Shown here piece by piece: positions 16,673 through 24,174 of a stretch of DNA of 37,485 nt. Source of the DNA: Oceanospirillales bacterium (lineage in GTDB: Bacteria; Pseudomonadota; Gammaproteobacteria; Pseudomonadales; Balneatricaceae); assembly GCA_007693685.1 (NCBI GenBank), contig REDB01000146.1, positions 1-37,485 on the forward strand, in the 5' to 3' direction. Numbering within the stretch: position 1 is the stretch's first letter; every line of letters begins with the position of its first letter. The translations under genes were made by a program, and so were the position numbers. Below the pieces are notes generated by a model. It made no database searches. It saw nothing but the letters and a program-made list of their open reading frames with translations, and was not told the origin of the DNA.

Positions 16673-18272
16673 AAGCGCAAGGACGCGCAGTTTCACCAAA
16701 TGCCGCTTTTAAAAGTTGTTGAGTATAAGGGTGTTGTGGGTTATTGAAAATATCACTCGCTTCACCTTGCTCTACAGCCACTCCAGATTTCATCACCAAA
16801 AGCTGATGGCTTAACGCCCTAACTACCGCTAAATCATGACTAATAAATAAATAGCTGAGCTGATAGCGAGCTTGTAAATCACGTAATAGCTCAATAATTT
16901 GCTTCTGAACAGTTCTATCGAGTGCCGACGTAGGTTCATCTAAAACAATCAGTTCAGGTCGAAGTACCAAGGCTCTAGCAATCGCAATACGTTGTCGTTG
17001 ACCACCCGAAAACTCGTGCGGATAACGATTTCTGATATCAGCCGGTAAACCAACATCTTCTAATGCTTGAATGACGCGCTTTTCAATCTCAACAGGATCG
17101 GTGACGCCATGAACTTCAAGCCCTTCGGCAATAGATTCACCCACCAGCATTCTGGGGCTTAGGCTACCAAAAGGGTCCTGAAAAACGATCTGCATCTGTT
17201 TGCGCAGTGGTTTGACAGCTTTTTGTGGAAGTTGGTTTAAATCATGGCCTGCGAAATGTATCTGCCCATGCGATTTTGCCAGTCGAAGAATAGCAAGAGC
17301 TAGCGTCGTTTTTCCTGAACCTGATTCACCAACCACACCTAAGGTTTCACCTTGCTTTAGGGTCAGATTAATATCGTTAACTGCCTTGTGATGATCTTTA
17401 ACTCGCTTAAATAGGCCGCTTTGTATCGGGAACCAAACTTTAAGGGCATCAGTTTTTAGAATCACTTGGCTATCAGAAGGGATATCTGCGGGTTTACCGT
17501 CCGGTTCTGCGGCAAGGAGTATCTGTGTGTAGGTTTCTTTAGGTTGTGCGAACAGGTCTGCTGTTGCAGCAGTTTCAACTAAATGACCTTGATTCATCAC
17601 ATAGACGCGATCAGCAAAACGCCTAACGATATTCAGGTCATGTGTGATTAGCAGTACAGACATGTTCAGTTTTTTTTGCAAGCTTTTCAGTAATTCAAGG
17701 ATCTGCTGCTGAATGGTGACATCAAGTGCGGTAGTTGGCTCATCAGCAATGAGTAGCTCTGGTTCATTTGCCAGCGCCATCGCAATCATGACTCGCTGAC
17801 GCAAACCGCCTGATAGTTCGTGTGGATACTGTTTCAGGCGTCTTTCTGGTTCTGGTATGCCAACCAAGTCTAATAGCTCTAAAATGCGACTGCGAGCTTG
17901 CTGTCGGCTCATGGCGGCATGTAGCTGCAGGCTCTCACCAATTTGCTTCTCTACTGTATGCAGTGGATTAAGAGAAGTCATTGGCTCCTGAAAAATCATG
18001 CTAATACGGTTACCGCGTATTGCACGTAGTTGAGGCTCCTTTAGCTTAAGTAGATCGAGATCGTTAAAGAGTATTTCACCGCTAGGATGGCTTGCCAAAG
18101 GATAGGGAAGTAAGCCTAGCACAGAAAGTGCGGTCACAGATTTCCCTGAACCTGATTCGCCTACTAAAGCAACACATTCTCCTGATCCAACTTCAAGATC
18201 GATATCCTCTACGACTGTTTTACCAGTAAATGCCACAGAAAGGTTGCGGATGTTCAGTAAAGGATTATCCAT
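16671..18272 (-). CDS. Double ABC ATPase, YejF-like (peptide import type)
   Basis: A 533-residue fusion of two ATP-binding domains, as in YejF, which powers oligopeptide/microcin C import. Domain 1: Walker A GESGSGKS (38-45), signature LSGGLRQR (153-160), Walker B LLIADEPT. Domain 2: Walker A GESGSGKT (315-322), signature FSGGQRQR (421-428), Walker B LIVLDEPT. Each carries the C-terminal extension seen in oligopeptide transporters (HPYTQQLL at the end). I choose the ATG at 18272 (AGGTAGA 7 bases upstream); a TTG at 18296 would overlap the kinase gene. No permease or binding-protein gene is near, so partners must be encoded elsewhere. It is cotranscribed after the sensor protein. Confidence 0.9.
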   Translation of the reverse strand: MDNPLLNIRNLSVAFTGKTVVEDIDLEVGSGECVALVGESGSGKSVTALSVLGLLPYPLASHPSGEILFNDLDLLKLKEPQLRAIRGNRISMIFQEPMTSLNPLHTVEKQIGESLQLHAAMSRQQARSRILELLDLVGIPEPERRLKQYPHELSGGLRQRVMIAMALANEPELLIADEPTTALDVTIQQQILELLKSLQKKLNMSVLLITHDLNIVRRFADRVYVMNQGHLVETAATADLFAQPKETYTQILLAAEPDGKPADIPSDSQVILKTDALKVWFPIQSGLFKRVKDHHKAVNDINLTLKQGETLGVVGESGSGKTTLALAILRLAKSHGQIHFAGHDLNQLPQKAVKPLRKQMQIVFQDPFGSLSPRMLVGESIAEGLEVHGVTDPVEIEKRVIQALEDVGLPADIRNRYPHEFSGGQRQRIAIARALVLRPELIVLDEPTSALDRTVQKQIIELLRDLQARYQLSYLFISHDLAVVRALSHQLLVMKSGVAVEQGEASDIFNNPQHPYTQQLLKAAFGETARPCA

Positions 18273-18292
18273 ATAAGTTCTACCTGTTATGA

Positions 18293-19708
18293 TCAAAGGG
18301 AGTTTGCATCACTATTTAAGCCTAGTTGCATGTGGAAGGTTGTACCTGAGCTTGCATCAGAAGTAACTGCCATATGACCTTGATGCTGATCAGTGATAAT
18401 AAAATAGGCAAAAGAAAGGCGTTTACCTGCATCACTGGTCTCCGAAGAGCTGTCAGAGCTGAAAAAAGGCTCAAACAATGACATTTGTTCTTCTTCGCTT
18501 AATGGTTTGCCATTATGGTTAATCCGAATCCATAAACTATCATAGGATTCAGTAATATCTATTTTAATTCTGGGGGAGATGCTGCCAGCTTGCTCCACTA
18601 ATGCATCAAAGCAATGCCTAAATAGACTTAAGAAAGCTTGCTGTAGTTCAATGTTATAGCAGCTTAGTTTAGGTAGTTGATCGGCGTAATGTTTTTCAAT
18701 ATTAAAATCATTAAATCTTACATTTTCGGCAGAGATAAGCACGTCACCAGCTAACTCAAGCGCATGCTCCATGAGTTCACTTGCATCAACAAGAATCTTT
18801 TTATCTGTACGTTGACGAGAAAAATTCAAGAGGTTGTTGATGATGGCTGTGACATTGCGACCTTTTTCAGAAGCGTCTTCCAGTAGGTGGTTCAAACGTT
18901 CTACTTCTTTACCGCATTCGCTGTCTTGTTGCATAAGGCGTCCATTCGCTAACAGGCGTTGGAAGCTACTCAGATCAAAGAGTATGCCTTGCAGTGGGGC
19001 GTTAATATCATGTGCCATGGTGGCAGCTAATTCACCCATCGACGCCATTTTGTCATTATGGACGAGCATATTTTCAGCGAGTATTTTTTGTGTCACATCA
19101 TCGATTAATAGAACGGCTCCACCATTTTCCAGCTCTTGCAGCGGATAGATAGTAATGTTGAAGTAGTAAAGACCGCTTTGGCTTTGTTTTATGTAGATAG
19201 GTTCTTGTTGTTTAATCGACTGCTCAATTTGCGCAGGCGTAATACTGATAGTGGGATAGATTTGCCATAGGTCTTTTCCAAGTGCATCTTGAGTTGATAC
19301 CCCAGCAATCTGTTCTGCCTGTCGGTTCCAGTGAGTAATTTGACATTGATTATTTAGTCCCACCAGCATTAAAGGCAGCGAACGAAGAATGTTAGCGACA
19401 TAGGACTCTGAAGCTTTGAGTTCTGCGGTGCGTCGTTCAACCCGTTGCTCCAATTCGTTACGAATGGCCGTCAACTCACGATTAGCATGGAAAGCTTTGC
19501 GCCATGTTAAAAGTAAAAAAATGGCAACGATAGACAGTGTGATAATCAATACACCACTTGAGAAGTTAGCAACGTATTGCCAGTTGGTGCTGCCTTCCTC
19601 ATCCTTAAAGTACTGTATTAGATTGAACTGAGCCTGAGCGCTAGTAGATTGCAGTAAAAGGACTGCTGCTAGAAGTGAAAATGAAAAGCGCTGAACCGTT
19701 GGCCACAT
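18293..19708 (-). CDS. Membrane PAS sensor kinase-like protein with degenerate ATPase domain
   Basis: 471 residues from the ATG at 19708 (AGGGAGA about 9 bases upstream; an upstream TTG is less likely). It has an N-terminal signal or helix (7-25), a periplasmic stretch, a membrane helix (about 50-69), a coiled coil (75-105), a PAS domain (103-210), and a dimerisation domain with phospho-acceptor H233 in MAHDINAPLQG. The C-terminal ATPase-like domain departs from the family. The N-box Asn is replaced (SLFRHCFDAL, H365), the DxG box reads HNG (H398), and the glycine-rich GTGLGL lid motif is AGKRLSF. FEPFF is retained. ATP binding is doubtful, so it may act as a phosphatase, scaffold or pseudokinase. 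No response regulator gene is adjacent. Confidence 0.82.
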   Translation of the reverse strand: MWPTVQRFSFSLLAAVLLLQSTSAQAQFNLIQYFKDEEGSTNWQYVANFSSGVLIITLSIVAIFLLLTWRKAFHANRELTAIRNELEQRVERRTAELKASESYVANILRSLPLMLVGLNNQCQITHWNRQAEQIAGVSTQDALGKDLWQIYPTISITPAQIEQSIKQQEPIYIKQSQSGLYYFNITIYPLQELENGGAVLLIDDVTQKILAENMLVHNDKMASMGELAATMAHDINAPLQGILFDLSSFQRLLANGRLMQQDSECGKEVERLNHLLEDASEKGRNVTAIINNLLNFSRQRTDKKILVDASELMEHALELAGDVLISAENVRFNDFNIEKHYADQLPKLSCYNIELQQAFLSLFRHCFDALVEQAGSISPRIKIDITESYDSLWIRINHNGKPLSEEEQMSLFEPFFSSDSSSETSDAGKRLSFAYFIITDQHQGHMAVTSDASSGTTFHMQLGLNSDANSL

Positions 19709-19789
19709 CAAAGGCTGTCTCCCTGATCTCAATCGATAGATTATTCTCTATTCTAGCAGTTTTCTTACACAATTCAGAAGGTTGATTGA

Positions 19790-20416
19790 TTAGCAATCGT
19801 TCCGACGCGTATCGCAAAGTCTGCTGCGATTGACTTGGTTTAACCAAAATTGAATCTCTTCCTCAGGTAAGCCGATAGCTTCAACAGAGCGGAAGGGGAT
19901 GGTTCGCCATGATTTATTCAGGCTATACAGGGTGTTTTCACCTGAAATGATGCGTGTTAATACAATTTCACCCCACTGGGCACCTGCGACTTGACCACAC
20001 CAGCTGATTTGCACAGCTTCACTATAGTGCGAGCTTACAGAACCAGAGAGTGTCCGAAAATGAGTAAACTCACAGCTTTGGCTTAACGCTTCTTTTAGTT
20101 GATCTAGATAAGCTTGAGGCGGCATTCTAACTTTATCAATGACTTGAAATGCTAACATTTCTCGCCAGTTAATAATGGTTTGATCGGAAGGAACGACTTC
20201 TTTTACACCACGGTTATCTAGCCATTCTTTGTGAACTGTGTGCCAATTAGCTGGCAAAAAGACCTGCAGAACTTCACCTTCTTCAGAATTAAGTACTTCA
20301 GGTGTCGCTAAGAGACGAAATTCGCCACTACTTTGAGCAACTGCATGTGAAGCTAAAAAAATAGTAGTGGCAGAAACAACACTGATAAAAAGAGAGCTTA
20401 GAAGAAACCGATTCAT
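19790..20416 (-). CDS. Secreted protein of unknown function
   Basis: I do not recognise this 208-residue protein. It has a clear Sec signal peptide (MNRFLLSS, hydrophobic core, SHAVAQ cleavage region near residue 28), so it should be periplasmic. Four Cys (C115, C140, C201, C208) could make two disulfides; the last two sit in a short basic tail. It is Trp-rich in the mature part (W58, W65, W84, W139, W148, W170, W191). GAGGA 7 bases upstream supports the ATG. It lies between a TSUP permease (47 bases upstream) and a PAS sensor protein (81 bases downstream), all on one strand, so it may belong to that sensory unit, but this is only positional. Confidence 0.8.
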   Translation of the reverse strand: MNRFLLSSLFISVVSATTIFLASHAVAQSSGEFRLLATPEVLNSEEGEVLQVFLPANWHTVHKEWLDNRGVKEVVPSDQTIINWREMLAFQVIDKVRMPPQAYLDQLKEALSQSCEFTHFRTLSGSVSSHYSEAVQISWCGQVAGAQWGEIVLTRIISGENTLYSLNKSWRTIPFRSVEAIGLPEEEIQFWLNQVNRSRLCDTRRNDC

Positions 20417-20463
20417 GACGCATCCTCTGTTGTAAATAAATGGCCAGATAGCATTCGCTATTA

Positions 20464-21222
20464 TTACATATAATGCTGCCAGATAAGCCTTAAGCTAATG
20501 ATCAAAGAGATTCCAACGAGTAAGGGTCGAATCAATTTAACGCCGTGACTGACAACCATTCTAGATCCAACACGAGCGCCCAAATATTGACCCACTGCCA
20601 TCGCCAAACCTACTGACCATAGTACATGACCGCCGAGCGCAAAAAATAGTAATGAAGCTATGTTAGAAGTGAAGTTTAACAGCTTTGTATGAGCTGTTGC
20701 CTTGGCAAGACCAAACCCAGCTAAGGCAACAAAGGCTATTGCAAAGAAAGAGCCAGTCCCAGGTCCAAAAAAACCATCATAGAACCCAACGCTTGTACCT
20801 ATCACAAAAGCAAACATTAGGGGTGAAAGGCGCTGTTCGCTGTCATCATTACTGATGCGAGGCGAAAAAAGAAAGTAGAGCGAAAAACCGATTAGTAAGA
20901 AGGGAAGGAGCCTGCTTAGGAAGGTAGGATCAAGATGTTGAACCAGCAAAGTACCTATAGCGCTACCCAAAAAGGTACAAACAATATGGGGCCAGAGTTC
21001 GCGGATTTTGATCAGTCCCTGACGCCAAAAATATAAAGTTGCTGTGAATGAACCAAAGCAGCTTTGTAATTTGTTAGTTCCTAACGCAAGGGCAGGTGGC
21101 ATACCTGTAGCTAACAGAGCCGGAACGGTGATCAGGCCACCGCCACCAGCAATTGAATCTATAAAGCCCGCTGCTAATGCAGCTAGCATTAACAGCAAGA
21201 TGACGGAGAGTTCCAGCTCCAT
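20464..21222 (-). CDS. TSUP (TauE/SafE, YfcA-like) membrane permease
   Basis: A 252-residue inner-membrane protein of the TauE/SafE (sulfite exporter, PF01925) family, which moves sulfite, sulfoacetate or other organosulfur anions; the substrate here is not known. The N-terminal half-repeat shows DSIAGGGGLITVPALLATG followed by ALGTNKLQS. The second half-repeat has FYDGFFGPGTGSFF and KLLNFTSNIASL, the usual two-fold pattern with about eight helices. The start lacks a good Shine-Dalgarno. It lies 37 bases after mepM and is probably in one transcript with it and the secreted protein. Confidence 0.88.
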   Translation of the reverse strand: MELELSVILLLMLAALAAGFIDSIAGGGGLITVPALLATGMPPALALGTNKLQSCFGSFTATLYFWRQGLIKIRELWPHIVCTFLGSAIGTLLVQHLDPTFLSRLLPFLLIGFSLYFLFSPRISNDDSEQRLSPLMFAFVIGTSVGFYDGFFGPGTGSFFAIAFVALAGFGLAKATAHTKLLNFTSNIASLLFFALGGHVLWSVGLAMAVGQYLGARVGSRMVVSHGVKLIRPLLVGISLIISLRLIWQHYM

Positions 21223-21259
21223 TTACGAAGGTGTCATATTGACAGTTATCACGCCTTGA

Positions 21260-22807
21260 CTAGGTGCCGGGTTGAGATTCGTTACGGCGCATAGCAAATT
21301 GTTCTTCTCTAGCAACTTCCATTACCGTCACTAACTCTTCAACTCGTTTGTTAAACTTAGCCAGTTGTTCTCTAGGAACCGAGGTTGAAAGGGGTAGATC
21401 TGCGGTCATAGGGTTAACAGGTCTGCCGTTAACATGTAGCTCAAAGTGAAGGTGTGGACCTGTTACGCGTCCTGTTGCACCAGAAAGACCTATACGTTGA
21501 CCTCGTTTAACCGATTCTCCACGACGCACATCGATACGATGCATGTGAAGATAACGTGTTGAATAGGTGCTGTTATGACGGATTTCTAAGTATCTACCAG
21601 CAAATGGGTGATTTTCTACACGAGTTACCACGCCATCACCGATAGTGACAACCGGGGTTCCAGTTGGCATCGCAAAATCAGTACCATTATGAGGAGCAAC
21701 ACGACCGGTAACAGGATGGCGGCGGGTAGGATTAAATGCTGAACTGATTCTAAAGTTTTGATTGTGTGGTAGACGACGGAAGGCTCTGGTTAAGCTCTCA
21801 CCATTGCTATCGTAGTAGTTGCCATCTTCAAATAGAAACGCAGTGTAAGATTTACGACTCTGCTGAAGTCTGATTGCTTCAATTGAGGTTTGTCCAGTGA
21901 ACTCATCGCCAACATACTGAGCATTACGGACCACTTGGAAACGGTCGCCTGCTTGGATTTGACGGTTAAAATCAATTTGCTCACCTAGTAGCTTATTGAT
22001 TTCATGGATTTCAGCCTTGCTCAAACCGGCACGAATGGCAGATACATAAAAACTGCCATAGATTTCACCAGCGATAATCTCTTGTTCCCAATCACCCTCG
22101 TGTAATACTTCTTCAAAGTCGAAGTTTTCATTATCCACACGACGATAGATGATCTGTTTACCCGCATGAATGTAGAGTTCCATTTCCTCTAAATCATAAG
22201 ACTCTGGATTTTTACGAAATGTCAGAACGTTGCCTGGTCTTAAGATGTCTAATGCTAAGATTTGCTCATCAGCGGATAAAATTTGGTACATGATCGTTTG
22301 ACCGACATTAGCTTGGTCAAAAAGGGTGCTTAAGGTATCACCATCATCAATGGTTAAACGCAGTTCTAATTCAACTTCAGGTGATGCTGTTTCTGATTCA
22401 AGTGCAGCAAGGGCTTCAAGATCAACTGACTCATCATGGTTATGAGCAAATTCTTCGTTATGATAATCAAAATCTGAATAATGATTGTTAAGAGTATCTG
22501 GATCATTTTCAGGCATAGACTGAGTTAACTGAACTGTTGAAGAGTCACCCTCAAACTCAGTTTGGTTCTCTGTCCTATAACGTATCTTTGGTGAGAATTT
22601 CGATGAGGTATCATTGCCAGGAATGACAAGATTATCTGTTGCTGTTGACGATGAACTTACTAGTGAATTTCTAGTCTCAGAATTATCACCTTCGGGCCAG
22701 AAAGCCGCAGTAAGAGTGACAACGACAGCTAGACTAAATGCGATAACATGTGTCGTAGGAATGCCCTTAGCGCTGAGAGCTGATGGATCGATTTTTCTCA
22801 GTTGCAT
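21260..22807 (-). CDS. mepM: Peptidoglycan DD-endopeptidase, M23 family, MepM-like
   Basis: Cleaves D-Ala-mDAP crosslinks to let peptidoglycan expand; acts in the periplasm, anchored by an N-terminal helix (about 20-36). An acidic low-complexity stretch (85-145) follows, then a LysM/OapA-like domain with DGDTLSTLFDQANV (155-168), a second domain (230-345), and the M23 peptidase (350-470). Zinc ligands are H373 and D377 (PHNGTDFA) and H454 in HLHFELHVNGRPVNP, with H452 the catalytic His. The 515 residues are longer than E. coli MepM (440), mainly in the acidic linker. AGGG lies about 10 bases before the ATG. It is the first gene of a minus-strand run of five. Confidence 0.93.
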   Translation of the reverse strand: MQLRKIDPSALSAKGIPTTHVIAFSLAVVVTLTAAFWPEGDNSETRNSLVSSSSTATDNLVIPGNDTSSKFSPKIRYRTENQTEFEGDSSTVQLTQSMPENDPDTLNNHYSDFDYHNEEFAHNHDESVDLEALAALESETASPEVELELRLTIDDGDTLSTLFDQANVGQTIMYQILSADEQILALDILRPGNVLTFRKNPESYDLEEMELYIHAGKQIIYRRVDNENFDFEEVLHEGDWEQEIIAGEIYGSFYVSAIRAGLSKAEIHEINKLLGEQIDFNRQIQAGDRFQVVRNAQYVGDEFTGQTSIEAIRLQQSRKSYTAFLFEDGNYYDSNGESLTRAFRRLPHNQNFRISSAFNPTRRHPVTGRVAPHNGTDFAMPTGTPVVTIGDGVVTRVENHPFAGRYLEIRHNSTYSTRYLHMHRIDVRRGESVKRGQRIGLSGATGRVTGPHLHFELHVNGRPVNPMTADLPLSTSVPREQLAKFNKRVEELVTVMEVAREEQFAMRRNESQPGT

Positions 22808-22848
22808 CCTGTACCCTGCTATACCTTGATCATCATTTTCGTATTAAA

Positions 22849-22873
22849 AGTATAATTGAGCGTGATTATCACG
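22849..22873 (-). promoter_or_regulatory. Probable mepM promoter with operator-like palindrome
   Basis: TATACT on the minus strand (22849-22854) is a good -10 box about 40 bases before mepM. The perfect inverted repeat CGTGAT-T-ATCACG (22861-22873) lies just upstream, in the -35/spacer region. The -35 itself is poor, which could mean an activator-dependent or repressed promoter. The rest of the 233-base gap to the divergent gene shows nothing clear. Confidence 0.35.
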
Positions 22874-23040
22874 TGATTTAGCCCCTGATTGCAACGCTAA
22901 TGCAGAACCTAAGCTAAATTTTTGCTAGTTTCTTTCGATTTATATGAGCTAGATCAGTTTTTCATCGCCTTTAGTGTTAAAGACAAGGTGAGATTAAGGA
23001 GCTAGGCTGTTAGTCAATATAATAAAAAAGAGATCAGAAT

Positions 23041-24156
23041 ATGACCCAGTCTGGATGGCGAACTCTCTTTGCCAAAGATAACCTGCCCGACACATCTCAA
23101 TGGCCTGATTGTCTGTCTGAATTAAAAACTGCCTTCAGTCACATACAATCGAGTCAGGATCTTGCCGCTCTTAAAGGTTGGCAGCCGGAACTTGTCAGAG
23201 CGTTTCAAGCGATCGATATTCCTGCTTGGCGAATTAGTCAGATCATTAGTGATCACAATGATTGGATTTATCGGTTAACAATAAGAGAGTCTTTAGCTGA
23301 GATGAACCAGCAAGGCTGGGGACATCCTCCTTGTGATTTTTGTGTGTTGACGCTTGGCTCAGGGGCACGTCATGAGAGTTTGCTTGGGCCTGATCAAGAC
23401 AATGCCATGATATTGGAAGATTACCCACTGGATCGTCACGTAGAAATAGATACCTGGTTTCAGTCCTTGGCAGAACGTTTCACTGATAAATTACATCAAG
23501 CAGGTATTCCGCTTTGCAAAGGTCATGTCATGGCACGTTGGCCTTTGTGGCGCAAACCTTTAAAAGAGTGGTGTGAACAGATGCGTTTGTGGAGTGGTCG
23601 GCGCACGGTAAAGCTGGTTCAGCTATCGAATATTTTATTAGATTTTGCTCCCGTTTATGGTAATGCTCTGTTGGCAGAACAGTTTAGGCAATATTTGATT
23701 GAGTTAATGCCAAATGCAGGTCTTTTCCTTGATGAAATGAACGCATTACAGGATGAGACTCGTGTTGCCTTAGATAGATTTGATCGGCTAGTGGGAGATG
23801 ATCAAGATGCTCCCCATCAACATGCCTTAAATCTCAAGCGCCAAGGTTTGCTTCCACTTCAAGCGGCTTTGCGGCTGTTTTCTTTAAGGAAGGGAGTGGC
23901 AGAGCAAGACTGTAGGGGGCGACTGGAAGCGCTGCGCTCGATGAACCTTATAAGTGCATCTAAAGCTGAATCCTTGCAAGAAGCTTTATCTTTATTATTA
24001 GCACTGTTACTTGAATCACAAATGAAAGCCGTTGAATTTAATCGTACACCTGATGGCTGGGTGGATCGCCGCGAGTTATCTGAAAGTCGCCAGGTTCAGC
24101 TAAAAATGGCACTGCTTGAGATTCGCAGTTTACAAAAGCTAGCAGCAACTGCGTAA
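23041..24156 (+). CDS. DUF294 putative nucleotidyltransferase, without CBS domains
   Basis: A 371-residue protein with the GlnD-like nucleotidyltransferase fold of DUF294 (PF03445). The motif GSGARHESLLGPDQDNA (106-122) supplies the G-S turn and metal-binding D118 and D120. A C-terminal substrate-binding-like helical domain (PF10335, about 185-370) contains GRRTVKLVQLSNILLDFAPVYGN. Most relatives carry N-terminal cyclic-nucleotide and CBS domains; here residues 1-95 are a short helical region instead. Activity on a protein or nucleotide target is presumed, not known. It converges on the SSS-histidine kinase with an 18-base gap. DUF294 genes are often neighbours of SSS transporters or exonucleases in this class. 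Confidence 0.82.
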   Translation: MTQSGWRTLFAKDNLPDTSQWPDCLSELKTAFSHIQSSQDLAALKGWQPELVRAFQAIDIPAWRISQIISDHNDWIYRLTIRESLAEMNQQGWGHPPCDFCVLTLGSGARHESLLGPDQDNAMILEDYPLDRHVEIDTWFQSLAERFTDKLHQAGIPLCKGHVMARWPLWRKPLKEWCEQMRLWSGRRTVKLVQLSNILLDFAPVYGNALLAEQFRQYLIELMPNAGLFLDEMNALQDETRVALDRFDRLVGDDQDAPHQHALNLKRQGLLPLQAALRLFSLRKGVAEQDCRGRLEALRSMNLISASKAESLQEALSLLLALLLESQMKAVEFNRTPDGWVDRRELSESRQVQLKMALLEIRSLQKLAATA

Positions 24157-24174
24157 ATAGTTTCTAACAACGCT

